A DNA stretch of 64,000 bases from Streptomyces goshikiensis (lineage in GTDB: Bacteria > Actinomycetota > Actinomycetes > Streptomycetales > Streptomycetaceae), in contig NZ_BMVE01000007.1 in the NCBI RefSeq assembly GCF_014650555.1, positions 62,001-126,000 of the forward strand, in the 5' to 3' direction. Made by a program: the position numbers and the translations under genes. Shown here one piece after another: positions 55,079 through 63,516 of this stretch (position 1 is the first letter of the stretch; each line of letters opens with the position of its first letter). A model generated the notes under the pieces. That model saw only the letters and a program-made list of their open reading frames with translations, was not told where the DNA came from and ran no database searches.

Positions 55079-55977
55079 TGTCCGCCACCACCACCCCCCA
55101 CCCGAAGGGGACCGCCGGCGGCAACCGCCGCCGGCGGCGCGGCCCCCGCACCTGGCTCGCCGCCCTCCCCCTCCTCGCCTTCACCGGGCTCTGCTTCGGC
55201 ATCCCGCTCGGTGCCATCGCCTTCGGCGCGGTCACCCGTACCGACCCGGCGACCGGCGCCGTCCGGCCGACCGGCGAACACCTTGCGCGCTCGCTCCAGG
55301 GCCCCTACCTCGGCTCGCTCATCGGCAGCGTCCAGCTCTCCGCCCTCACCGCACTCGTCGGCGGACTGCTCGGCGTCCTGATCGCCCAGGCCGTGGTCAC
55401 CTCCCGCTCCACCGCCCTGCGCAGCGCCGCGCTGACCGCCTCCGGCGTCCTCGCCAACTTCGGCGGAGTCCCGCTCGCGTTCGCGTTCATCGCCACGGTC
55501 GGCATCTCCGGAGTCGTCACCCAGCTCGCCGACCTCGGCGGCCTCGGCTGGAGCCTCTACTCCTTCACCGGCCTCACCGTGGTGTACCTGTACTTCCTGA
55601 TCCCGCTGATGGTGCTGGTGATCGCCCCGGCCCTGGACGGACTGCGCCCCCAGTGGCGCGAGGCCGCCCAGAACAACGGGGCCACCGCCGGACAGTTCTG
55701 GCGCCACGTCGGCCTGCCGGTCCTCGCCCCCTCCCTGCTCGGCGGGTTCGTGCTGCTCTTCGGCACCGCCTTCGCCGCGCACGCCACGGCCGCCGCCCTC
55801 GTCGGCGGCTCCGTCCCGCTGGTCACCCTCAAGATCGCGGACGCGCTGTCCGGAAACGTGCTGACCGGCCAGGAGAACGTGGCGCTGGCCCTCGGCCTCG
55901 ACATGATCCTGATCGCCGGCCTGGTCATGGCGGTCTACCTGCCCCTCCAGCGACGGAGCGCCCGATGGCTGCGATGA
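55078..55977 (+). CDS. ABC transporter permease
   Basis: A 299-residue membrane protein of the PotB/PhnU type. The start overlaps the preceding stop by one base (TGATG). The EAA loop reads REAAQNNGATAGQFWRHVGLP. About six helices. It is paired with the next permease. Confidence 0.94.
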   Translation: MSATTTPHPKGTAGGNRRRRRGPRTWLAALPLLAFTGLCFGIPLGAIAFGAVTRTDPATGAVRPTGEHLARSLQGPYLGSLIGSVQLSALTALVGGLLGVLIAQAVVTSRSTALRSAALTASGVLANFGGVPLAFAFIATVGISGVVTQLADLGGLGWSLYSFTGLTVVYLYFLIPLMVLVIAPALDGLRPQWREAAQNNGATAGQFWRHVGLPVLAPSLLGGFVLLFGTAFAAHATAAALVGGSVPLVTLKIADALSGNVLTGQENVALALGLDMILIAGLVMAVYLPLQRRSARWLR

Positions 55978-56897
55978 CCCCGACCGCCCCCGACACGGTG
56001 GAGGCCGGGACCTCCGGCGCGGCGCCGCGCGCGAGCACCCGGCGCCCCCGCCCGCGTTCCCGCCCCCGACCCCGCGTCTGGCGCGGAGCCGTCCTCGCGC
56101 TGGCGGGCGCGTACTTCCTCACCCCCCTCATCGCCTCCTTCGTCTTCACCGTGCACGTGCCCGGCCGGGGGATCTCCTTCGAGGCGTACACCGAGCTGCT
56201 CGCCGCCGACGGATTCACCCAGAGCCTGCTGCTCTCCCTCGGCCTGGCCGCCGCGACCATCTCGCTGTCGCTGCTGCTGGCCGTCCCGGCGCTGATCGCC
56301 GTACGGATCGGCTCGCCCCGGCTGCGGCCCGTCGTCGAGGTGGTGTGCATGCTGCCGCTGGTGGTACCGCCGATCGCCCTGGTCACCGGCATCACCACGG
56401 TGCTGCGCTGGGGACCGGAACACCTCTCGCGCACCCCGCTCTACCAGACGTTCCTGGCCGTCCAGAACGAGGACTTCCCCGTCGTCCTGGTCCTCGCCTA
56501 CACCGTGCTGGCGCTGCCCTTCGTCCACCGCTCGCTCGACGCGGGCCTGCGCGCCATCGACGTGCCGACGCTGGTCGAGGCCGCCCGCAGCTGCGGAGCG
56601 AGCTGGCCGCACGTCGTCCTGCGCGTGCTGCTGCCGAACCTGCGGGCCTCCCTCGCCGGAGCGGCCTTCCTCACGCTGGCCCTCGTGCTCGGCGAGTTCA
56701 CCATCGCCTCCCTCCTCGGCTTCCGGCCCTTCGCCGTGTGGATCGTCTCCATCTCCGGCGCCCAGGCCCGGATGTCGGTCGCCGTCTCCATCCTCAGCCT
56801 GGTGATCACCTGGCTGCTGCTGCTCCTCCTGTCGCGGGCCGCAACCGTCCCGGCCACCGTCTCCGCCGCTCCCGCCACCTCCCGCAAGGAGTCCTGA
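55965..56897 (+). CDS. ABC transporter permease
   Basis: A 310-residue PotC/PhnV-type permease from ATG 55965 (GGAG six bases upstream), overlapping the previous gene by 13 bases; an ATG at 55974 with an ATGA overlap is an alternative. The EAA loop is VEAARSCGASWPHVVLRVLLP. The N-terminal 45 residues are Arg/Pro/Thr-rich and cytoplasmic. Confidence 0.93.
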   Translation: MAAMTPTAPDTVEAGTSGAAPRASTRRPRPRSRPRPRVWRGAVLALAGAYFLTPLIASFVFTVHVPGRGISFEAYTELLAADGFTQSLLLSLGLAAATISLSLLLAVPALIAVRIGSPRLRPVVEVVCMLPLVVPPIALVTGITTVLRWGPEHLSRTPLYQTFLAVQNEDFPVVLVLAYTVLALPFVHRSLDAGLRAIDVPTLVEAARSCGASWPHVVLRVLLPNLRASLAGAAFLTLALVLGEFTIASLLGFRPFAVWIVSISGAQARMSVAVSILSLVITWLLLLLLSRAATVPATVSAAPATSRKES

Positions 56898-56903
56898 ACC
56901 CTC

Positions 56904-58025
56904 ATGTCCACCACCCTTCCCGCCGCGCGGAAGCCGGGAGACGCCGACGTCAGGGACACCCCCGCGGGCGCGCGCGTCGAATTCCGCGGCCTGCGCCGCG
57001 CGTTCGGCTCCACCGTCGCCCTCGACGGCCTCGACCTGACCATCGAGCCCGGTGAACTCGTCGCGCTCCTCGGCCCGTCCGGCTGCGGCAAGACCACCGC
57101 CCTGCGCGTCGTCGCCGGCTTCGAGCAGCCCGACTCCGGCGAGGTCCTCGTCGACGGACAGGACATCACCCGGATCCCGGCCAACCGCCGCGACGCCGGC
57201 ATGGTGTTCCAGTCGTACAGCCTCTTCCCGAACCTCAGCGCCCGCGACAACGTGGCCTTCGGCCTGCGCGTACGCAAGGTCGCGGCGGCCGAGCGCCGCG
57301 AGCGGGCCGCCGAACTCCTCGACCTGGTCGGCCTCCCGGACCACGGCGACCGCTACCCGCACCAGATGTCCGGCGGCCAGCAGCAGCGCGTCGCGCTCGC
57401 CCGCGCGCTCGCCCTGCGGCCGCGCGTGCTGCTGCTCGATGAACCGCTCTCCGCGCTGGACGCCAAGGTCCGGGCCAACCTGCGCGACGAGATCCGCCGG
57501 CTCCAGCTCTCCCTCGGCATCACCACCGTGTTCGTCACGCACGACCAGGAGGAGGCCCTGTCGATGGCCGACCGCGTCGCCGTGCTGAACGCCGGCCGGC
57601 TGGAGCAGTGCGCGGCCCCCGCCGAGCTGTACGAGCGTCCCGCCACGCCGTTCGTCGCCGAGTTCGTCGGCACCATGAACCGGCTCCCGGGGCGGCTCGC
57701 CGACTCCGGGCTCGTGGAGGTCGTCGGCGCGCGCCTCCCGGTGGACGGCCCGGTGCCGGCGACGCGGGACGTGGAGGTCCTCGTACGCCCCGAGAACGTC
57801 ACCGTCACCGTCCCGGCCGAGACGGACGCCGGCACCGACCGCACGGCCACCGTGGTCTCCGCCTCGTTCCTCGGCTCCGTGACCCGGCTCCACCTGGTCC
57901 TGCCCGACGGCACCTCCGTCAAGGCCGACCTGCCCTCGCGGGACGCCGGTGCACTGGTCCCCGGCGCGCGGGCGACCGTGGGCCTGACCGAGCGGCCCGT
58001 CCTCGTCGTGGCGAGGCCCGCATGA
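56904..58025 (+). CDS. ABC transporter ATP-binding protein with TOBE domain
   Basis: A 373-residue ATPase of the PotA/FbpC/PhnT type. Walker A GPSGCGKTT (57-65), Q-loop FQSYSLFPNLSARDN, signature MSGGQQQR, Walker B LLDEPLSALD. A TOBE regulatory domain follows (about 285-373). It has its own ATPase, unlike the sugar importer at 7-10 kb. The stop overlaps the HAD start (ATGA). Confidence 0.95.
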   Translation: MSTTLPAARKPGDADVRDTPAGARVEFRGLRRAFGSTVALDGLDLTIEPGELVALLGPSGCGKTTALRVVAGFEQPDSGEVLVDGQDITRIPANRRDAGMVFQSYSLFPNLSARDNVAFGLRVRKVAAAERRERAAELLDLVGLPDHGDRYPHQMSGGQQQRVALARALALRPRVLLLDEPLSALDAKVRANLRDEIRRLQLSLGITTVFVTHDQEEALSMADRVAVLNAGRLEQCAAPAELYERPATPFVAEFVGTMNRLPGRLADSGLVEVVGARLPVDGPVPATRDVEVLVRPENVTVTVPAETDAGTDRTATVVSASFLGSVTRLHLVLPDGTSVKADLPSRDAGALVPGARATVGLTERPVLVVARPA

Positions 58026-58696
58026 GCGAACTCGGCGCGGTCCTCTTCGACATGGACGGCACCCTCGTCGACACCGAGGTGCTGTGGTGGCGCACCACCG
58101 AGGAGGTCGCGGACGGCCTGGGGCACGCGCTGACCGACGCGGACGCCCCCGAGGTGGTGGGCCGCGCGGTGGAGGACACCGCCGCCCACCTGGTACGGGC
58201 GGCCGGCGCGGGCGATGCCGCCACGGTGGCGGCCGAGCTCACCGAGAACTTCTTCCGCAAGGTGGAGGCCGGGGCGCCGATGCGGCCCGGCGCCATGGGG
58301 CTGCTGACCGAACTGGCCGCCCAGGGCGTGCCGTTCGCGCTGGTCAGCGCCTCGCCGCGGGTGGTCGTCGACTCGGTGGTCGGCGGTTCGCTGGCCCGGG
58401 TTCCGTTCGCCTTCACCCTGTCCGCGGACGACACCCCGCGCACCAAACCGCACCCCGACCCGTACCGGGCGGCCGCCGAACGGCTCGGCCTCGCACCGCG
58501 GGAGTGCGTCGCGGTCGAGGACTCCCCGGACGGCGCCGCCTCCGCGGAGGCGGCCGGCTGCGGGGTCCTCGTAGTGCCCTCCCTGCTGCCGGTCCCGCCC
58601 TCCCCGCGGCGGGTGTTCGCCCGGTCGCTGGAGGAGGCGGACGCGGAACTGCTGCGGCGCTGCCTGGCCGCGGCCCACGGCGGCCCGTCCGCATAG
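58022..58696 (+). CDS. HAD-superfamily phosphatase (beta-PGM-like)
   Basis: A 224-residue protein with motif I FDMDGTLVDTE (Asp10 nucleophile, Asp12), motif II LVSAS, motif III TKPHPDPY, and motif IV VEDSPDGAASAEAAG. The cap is a C1 type like beta-phosphoglucomutase. It dephosphorylates small phospho-molecules. Translational coupling (ATGA) to the transporter ATPase makes the imported molecule, or a product of it, the likely substrate. Confidence 0.94.
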   Translation: MSELGAVLFDMDGTLVDTEVLWWRTTEEVADGLGHALTDADAPEVVGRAVEDTAAHLVRAAGAGDAATVAAELTENFFRKVEAGAPMRPGAMGLLTELAAQGVPFALVSASPRVVVDSVVGGSLARVPFAFTLSADDTPRTKPHPDPYRAAAERLGLAPRECVAVEDSPDGAASAEAAGCGVLVVPSLLPVPPSPRRVFARSLEEADAELLRRCLAAAHGGPSA

Positions 58697-58882
58697 GGCG
58701 CCACGAAAACCAGTGGAGCCGCCCCGCTGTGGGCCATTACCGTGCTGCCGGACAAGTCGTCTAGGCAAGGACGTTCCGTTGTACACCGTGTGAGACCCCC
58801 CGAGTGCTGATTCGTCGCGCGGCGCGCATGTGCGCCGTGCTCCTTTCTGCTGCGGTCTTCTCACTGGAACCGGTGTACTTCT

Positions 58883-59431
58883 GTGCTCAATACCTGGGTG
58901 GTCACTCCCACCTGCCTTCCGCTCGTTCTCCGCCGATGCCACACCTGCGCGTCCGAGCGCTTCCGGGCGAACGGCAAATTCCGTGTCAACGCCAACCACA
59001 AGCTCCTCGACGCCTGGCTCCTCGTGCTCTGCACCGTCTGCGGGGACACGGCGAAACTCACGGTCCTGGAGCGGGTGCACGTGCGCTCCGTACGACCCGA
59101 GCTGCTGGACCGAATGCATGACAACGACCCGGGCCTGGCAGCCGAACTGCTCCAGGATCCGGTCGTGCGGCGCCGCAATCACATCGCCCTCGACTGGGAC
59201 GGCGCCTGGCGCCTCGACACCGGCGGATCGGATCACCTGGACGGCGAAGTGCTCGACGTCTCGGTCCGCTTCGCGGCGCGGATCCCGGTCCGGCCGGTGC
59301 GGTTGATCTCCGAAGGGTGCGGTCTTTCCCGGGCCGAGGTCGGGAGACTGATCACGGACGGGAAGCTCGTCTCGGCGGTCCGGCTGAGCGGCAGGCTCTC
59401 CGGGGACTTCACCTTCATGCTCAAGCGCTGA
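58883..59431 (+). CDS. DUF1062 protein
   Basis: A 182-residue protein from GTG 58883. Cys pairs at the N-terminal end (RRCHTCAS, LCTVCGD) suggest a zinc-binding part. The rest (VHVRSVRPELLDRMHDND, EVLDVSVRFAARIPVRPVRLISEG) and a C-terminal S4-like RLITDGKLVSA region match DUF1062. Function unknown; an RNA-binding role is suggested by the S4-like segment. The ribosome site is weak. Confidence 0.75.
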   Translation: MLNTWVVTPTCLPLVLRRCHTCASERFRANGKFRVNANHKLLDAWLLVLCTVCGDTAKLTVLERVHVRSVRPELLDRMHDNDPGLAAELLQDPVVRRRNHIALDWDGAWRLDTGGSDHLDGEVLDVSVRFAARIPVRPVRLISEGCGLSRAEVGRLITDGKLVSAVRLSGRLSGDFTFMLKR

Positions 59432-59445
59432 CCCCTCCCGGGGCC

Positions 59446-59480
59446 GGGGCCTGTCCGGCGGGATCCGCCGGACAGGCCCC
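59446..59480. terminator. Bidirectional terminator between convergent genes
   Basis: A perfect 16-bp stem (GGGGCCTGTCCGGCGG with its complement) and a GAT loop, between the plus-strand DUF1062 gene and the minus-strand hypothetical. Confidence 0.85.
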
Positions 59481-59516
59481 TGGCGCGGATCCGGCCGGAG
59501 GCCGCCTCCGGGCGGG

Positions 59517-60023
59517 TCAGGTCATGCCGAGGATGTCCAGGATGGCCCGGGCGTACTCGGCGTTCCCGGAGGCCGGGCCGCCCGCCGCCTCCCGGAGCAG
59601 CCCGGCCGTCCCGGTCCGTATGAACGCGGCGCACTGCCCGTACAGCCCGGCCTCGTGACTGCTCCCGTCGTCCACGCAGCACAGCAGGCACAGCAGCGTC
59701 CACAGCAGGGCCTCGCGGGTGTCCTGCCGGGGCGGTCCCGCGGCCCACACCGCCATCAGCACCCCGCACACCGCGGGGGCGGGCGGTTTCAGGGCCTCCG
59801 CGAGGAAGACGTGGCCCTCAAGGGCGCGGAACGCCGACGGATGGCCCTCGGCCGCGTCCCGTACGGTGCCGACCAGATGGCCCGCCGAATGCCCGCAGCC
59901 GCACGGGATCGCGTCCCAGTCGTGCCGGGCGAGCTCCGCCTCCACGGAATCCGGGATCAGCGGACTGAGGGGCGGCGCGGGGCGGCGCTTCCCCGTCCGC
60001 TGCGGCATGTCGTTTTCCCACAT
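59517..60023 (-). CDS. Hypothetical protein
   Basis: A 168-residue protein starting at ATG 60023; a Met at 60008 is an alternative. A TACTGT lies just upstream at 60034-60029, as in leaderless transcripts. It is Cys-rich (DAIPCGCGHSAGHL, LCLLCCVDDGS, YGQCAAF) and helical in the middle. No named domain is recognised. The CGCGHSAGH segment could bind a metal. Convergent with the DUF1062 gene. Confidence 0.65.
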   Translation of the reverse strand: MWENDMPQRTGKRRPAPPLSPLIPDSVEAELARHDWDAIPCGCGHSAGHLVGTVRDAAEGHPSAFRALEGHVFLAEALKPPAPAVCGVLMAVWAAGPPRQDTREALLWTLLCLLCCVDDGSSHEAGLYGQCAAFIRTGTAGLLREAAGGPASGNAEYARAILDILGMT

Positions 60024-60103
60024 GGCGCACAGTATGAGGGCCCGGGCGGCGAGCCCGCGACGGTGGTCGGAACCGTACGGCGCGACGGGCCGTCCCAGAC
60101 CCC

Positions 60104-61195
60104 GTGTGGATGAGACGAAGAATTGCGGCCGTGCTGTTCGCCCTGCTCGCGACGCAGCTGGGATCCCTGATCAGCCCGGCGTACGCGTGCGGGTGCGGGG
60201 CCATGATCCCCGACCGGATGGCCCGCATCGGGGTCGACCGGGAGACCTCCGTCGTGCGCTGGGACGGCCGGGCGGAGCAGATCGTCATGCGCTTCACCGT
60301 CGCGGGCGACGCCAAGCGGGCCGCCTGGATCATGCCCGTGCCGAACCGGGCCGCCGTCGAGCTCGGCGACGCCGCCGTCTTCGACCAGCTCGCCACGCTG
60401 ACCCGGCCCGAACGCAAGACCCGTACCCACTTCTGGCCGCGCGAGCGCGACTGGCCGTTCGCCGCCGGCTCCCGGGACGGCGTCGGCGCCCCGCTCCCCG
60501 GCGCCGGGGCGCCGGCCGTCGGCGTCGTGGGCCGCGAACGCCTCGGCGACTTCGACGTCGCCCGCCTCACCGCCACCGACCCCGACGCCCTGCGCGACTG
60601 GCTGCGCTCCAACGGCTTCGAGCTGCCGGACCGGCTCTCCACCGAACTGCGGCCGTACGTCGACCAGAAGTGGGAGTACGTGGCCGTACGCCTCGCGCCC
60701 CGCGAACCGGGCACACCGCTGCGCGGCACCCTCGACCCGCTGCGGATCCGCTTCGACAGCGACCGGCTGGTCTACCCGATGCGGCTGTCCCGCATGGCGC
60801 GGACCGCGCAGTCACTCGGCCTGTACGTACTGGCCGACCACCGGATGGAGCCCAGCTCGCCGATCGGCGGCGACGCCCCCGAGGTGACCTTCGCCGGGAC
60901 CGTCACCCCCCAGGGCCCACTGGCCGGCCTCACCGACGGCAAACCCGCCTTCCTCACCGCCATCGACCAGCGCTTCCCCGAGCCGGGGCGGATCGACGGC
61001 GACCACGAACTGCGCCGGACCGCCGCCGACACCCCGTACCGCCGTGCCGTCTACCGCGACGAACTGCTCACCGCCGGCGGTATCCCCGTCTGGCTCCTGA
61101 CCGCCGGGGGCGCCCTCGCGGCCGTGACCGCCGCCGGCCTCGCCGCGGGACTGCGGATCCGCCGGACCAGGGGCCCGCGCCGCGCCGGGGCCTGA
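60104..61195 (+). CDS. DUF2330 membrane protein
   Basis: A 363-residue protein starting at GTG 60104 (an ATG six bases later is equally possible; neither has a good ribosome site). It has a signal peptide ending before ACGCGA, an N-terminal domain with DRETSVVRWDG and AAWIMPVP, and a C-terminal membrane helix (GIPVWLLTAGGALAAVTAAGLAAGL) with a basic tail. DUF2330 proteins are extracytoplasmic and conserved in actinomycetes and proteobacteria; the function is unknown. Confidence 0.85.
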   Translation: MWMRRRIAAVLFALLATQLGSLISPAYACGCGAMIPDRMARIGVDRETSVVRWDGRAEQIVMRFTVAGDAKRAAWIMPVPNRAAVELGDAAVFDQLATLTRPERKTRTHFWPRERDWPFAAGSRDGVGAPLPGAGAPAVGVVGRERLGDFDVARLTATDPDALRDWLRSNGFELPDRLSTELRPYVDQKWEYVAVRLAPREPGTPLRGTLDPLRIRFDSDRLVYPMRLSRMARTAQSLGLYVLADHRMEPSSPIGGDAPEVTFAGTVTPQGPLAGLTDGKPAFLTAIDQRFPEPGRIDGDHELRRTAADTPYRRAVYRDELLTAGGIPVWLLTAGGALAAVTAAGLAAGLRIRRTRGPRRAGA

Positions 61196-61221
61196 GCGGC
61201 CGCACCGGGCCCCGGCGGGCG

Positions 61222-62085
61222 TCACGGCGCCTCGGCGCCGACCTCCGGGCGGGACAGGGCGAGGATCCCGGCCGCGATCAGCGCGAGGCCGAGCAGCTGG
61301 GGGAGCAGCCACCAGCCCGCCCGGACGTGCTCCTCGTACAGCAGCACGCCCAGCGCGATGCCGAGCGTGGCGTCGCCGAGCGTCAGCGCGGGCTGCGAGG
61401 CGACCAGCGGGCCGCCCTGCATGGCGTGTTCGAGCAGCAGCAGGGCGCAGATGCCGGTCGCCACGAACGCGTACGTCTGCCAGGCGGTCAGGAACGCGAC
61501 GATGCCGCCGCCGTCGCCGAGGCGGACCACGGCGGACTTCATCAGCGCGGCCGTGAACGCGTAGCAGACGGCGGTGGCGGCCCCGAGGCAGCAGGCCCTG
61601 GCACGCCCGGGCGGGCGCCGCAGCCCGGTCACGGCGAGGACGGCGACGGCCGCCGCGCCCCCCACCAGGGCCGGGATCCACCGATCGAGCGGTACGTCCG
61701 TCAGGTTCCCCTCGGGCGAGGCCCCCACCAGCGCCAGCCCCAGCCCGCCGACCACCGCGGCCACGGCCAGCCACAGCGCCCGCGGCAGCCGCCGCCGGCC
61801 CAGCAGCGAGGCGATCAGCAGCGCGAGGGGCAGCTCCAGCACGAACAGCGGCTGTACGAGGGCCAGCGGGCCCGTCGCGAGCGCGAAGGCCTGCCCCGCC
61901 CCGGCGGCGATCACGGCGAGGATCCCGGCGACCCACACCGGCCGGCGCAGCAGATCGCGGATCAGGCCGAACCGGAATCCGGCGCTCTGCGGCACGGTGA
62001 GGGCCGCCTTCCGCTGGAGCACGGTGGCCAGCGCGTTGCTGAGCGCCGCGAACAGCGCGAGGAGGACCGGCAGGACGACGCCCAT
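61222..62085 (-). CDS. DMT-superfamily (EamA-like) membrane transporter
   Basis: A 287-residue protein from ATG 62085 with about nine hydrophobic helices. It starts MGVVLPVLLALFAALSNALAT, characteristic of the drug/metabolite transporter superfamily; an inner repeat of the same fold begins near 175 (ARACCLGAATAVCYAFTAALMKSA). Export of a small metabolite is likely. Single gene, convergent with the DUF2330 gene. Confidence 0.85.
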   Translation of the reverse strand: MGVVLPVLLALFAALSNALATVLQRKAALTVPQSAGFRFGLIRDLLRRPVWVAGILAVIAAGAGQAFALATGPLALVQPLFVLELPLALLIASLLGRRRLPRALWLAVAAVVGGLGLALVGASPEGNLTDVPLDRWIPALVGGAAAVAVLAVTGLRRPPGRARACCLGAATAVCYAFTAALMKSAVVRLGDGGGIVAFLTAWQTYAFVATGICALLLLEHAMQGGPLVASQPALTLGDATLGIALGVLLYEEHVRAGWWLLPQLLGLALIAAGILALSRPEVGAEAP

Positions 62086-62200
62086 CCCGCGATCCTCACG
62101 GCGCCCGCGCCCCGCCCGCCCCGCCGACACGCCGGCCGGCCCGCATTCCCCCGTCCGCGCCGCGCCCGAGCCGCGTGCCCGCGGCCGGGCCGGGGCCGCG

Positions 62201-62698
62201 TCAGGGGTGGTAGAGCCGTCGCGCCCGGCCGAGGTCGGTGGTGGAGGGCGTGCTCAGGTCCAGGAAGTGTTCCAGCTGCCAGGCCTGGGTACGGGCGGCC
62301 TGGCGGCTGGGCACGGTCACCCACGGCGGGTACACGCGCAGGGCCCGCTTGCCGCCGGCGCCGTCCACGGAGACCACTCCGTGCCGGCGCATCGCGTCCA
62401 TGGAGAACACGAACTGGCCGAAGTGGTCCTGCTCGCGGCTGCTGATGACGAAGAGGTCCACGGGATCCGCCGCGTCGAACGGCTGGATGGGACCGCCGGG
62501 GGACCTCTTCCACACCGTGACGAACTGACCGACCTTCGTCGGCGTCGTCCGCGCCACCCGGAACCGGACGGCGCGGCCGTCGAGGGTGAACACATGGGCG
62601 GCGTACTCGGCGCTCTCGGCCTCCGGCACCGGCTCCGAGCAGGCGAAGCCGCACGGGTCGTAGGCGAGTTCGCGCGCCGCGCGCAGCTCGGGGTTCAT
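62201..62698 (-). CDS. MepB family protein
   Basis: A 165-residue protein. The conserved KVGQFVTVWKRSPGGPIQPFD segment near residue 60 is the MepB mark (first seen in the staphylococcal mepRAB multidrug locus). Other parts are alternating strands. Its start ATG overlaps the stop of the upstream ATP-grasp gene (ATGA), so it is co-translated with a peptide-ligase-like enzyme. Function unknown. Confidence 0.85.
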   Translation of the reverse strand: MNPELRAARELAYDPCGFACSEPVPEAESAEYAAHVFTLDGRAVRFRVARTTPTKVGQFVTVWKRSPGGPIQPFDAADPVDLFVISSREQDHFGQFVFSMDAMRRHGVVSVDGAGGKRALRVYPPWVTVPSRQAARTQAWQLEHFLDLSTPSTTDLGRARRLYHP

Positions 62699-63516
62699 GA
62701 ATCCGTCCCGTCACGAGGGGCCGGGACGGAGGGCGGTCCGGCCCGGCGCAGGGTCAGCGAGGCCAGGGCCTCGGGGGCGCCGGCCTGGCCGCGGACGCCG
62801 GGGAAGGCGTTGACGTCCACGATCAGCGGGGCGCCGTCGCCGGATTCGATGATGTCCACGCCGTACACGTCGAGCCCGAACGCCTCGCCGACCCGCAGCG
62901 TCAGATCCGTCCAGGCGGACGGCAGCCGCGGCAGCGGCAGGTTGGGGCCCCGGCCGTCCGGCGAGAGTTCGGAGCGGCGCCGGGCCGCGAAGACCCGGCC
63001 GCCGATCGCCCAGAGCTTGTGGTCCCAGCCGCTGTTGGGCGTGAACGCCTGCACCACGACCGGCTCGCGCGGCCATGCGCGGGCCAGCTCCGCCAGTTCG
63101 CCGGGGGTGTCCACGCGGGCGACCAGATCGCCCCGGCGGCTGCGCCGGCTCTTGACGACCACGGGGGAGTCCAGGGACTCCTCCGCGGCCCACGCCGACA
63201 GCGAGGCGTGGGTACGGGTGGCCGCGAAGGGCAGGCCCGCCCGTATAGCCAGCTCCGCCATCTCGGTCCGGTCCTGGCACCGCGCGGTCGCGGCGGCGGA
63301 GTTCACCACGGCCGCGCCGCGCCGCTCCAGCTCCCGCGCCAGCTCCAGGGCGCGGGGCGTGCGCGACTTCAGCAGGTACACGTCGGCCGGCGGCCCGGGG
63401 ACCCCGGGCGCGGTACCCGGATCCAGTACCTCCACCCGGTGCCGGGGGGTGAGCAGCGCGGCCGCGCCCGCCAGCAGCGGATGCCCGGGTTCCGGCGTGA
63501 TCAGGCCGATCCTCAC
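62695..63516 (-). CDS. ATP-grasp (RimK-like) ligase
   Basis: A 273-residue ATP-grasp enzyme. A small N-terminal domain (MRIGLITPEPGHPLLAG) is followed by the ATP-grasp core: PVVVKSRRSRRGDLV, VVVQAFTPNSGWDHKLWAIGG, and the metal-binding end LIVDVNAFPGV. RimK-like enzymes join an amino acid to a carboxylate with ATP. The C-terminal 30 residues are Pro/Arg-rich. The gene overlaps the neighbouring ATP-grasp gene (ATGA) and the MepB gene. Confidence 0.9.
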   Translation of the reverse strand: MRIGLITPEPGHPLLAGAAALLTPRHRVEVLDPGTAPGVPGPPADVYLLKSRTPRALELARELERRGAAVVNSAAATARCQDRTEMAELAIRAGLPFAATRTHASLSAWAAEESLDSPVVVKSRRSRRGDLVARVDTPGELAELARAWPREPVVVQAFTPNSGWDHKLWAIGGRVFAARRRSELSPDGRGPNLPLPRLPSAWTDLTLRVGEAFGLDVYGVDIIESGDGAPLIVDVNAFPGVRGQAGAPEALASLTLRRAGPPSVPAPRDGTDS

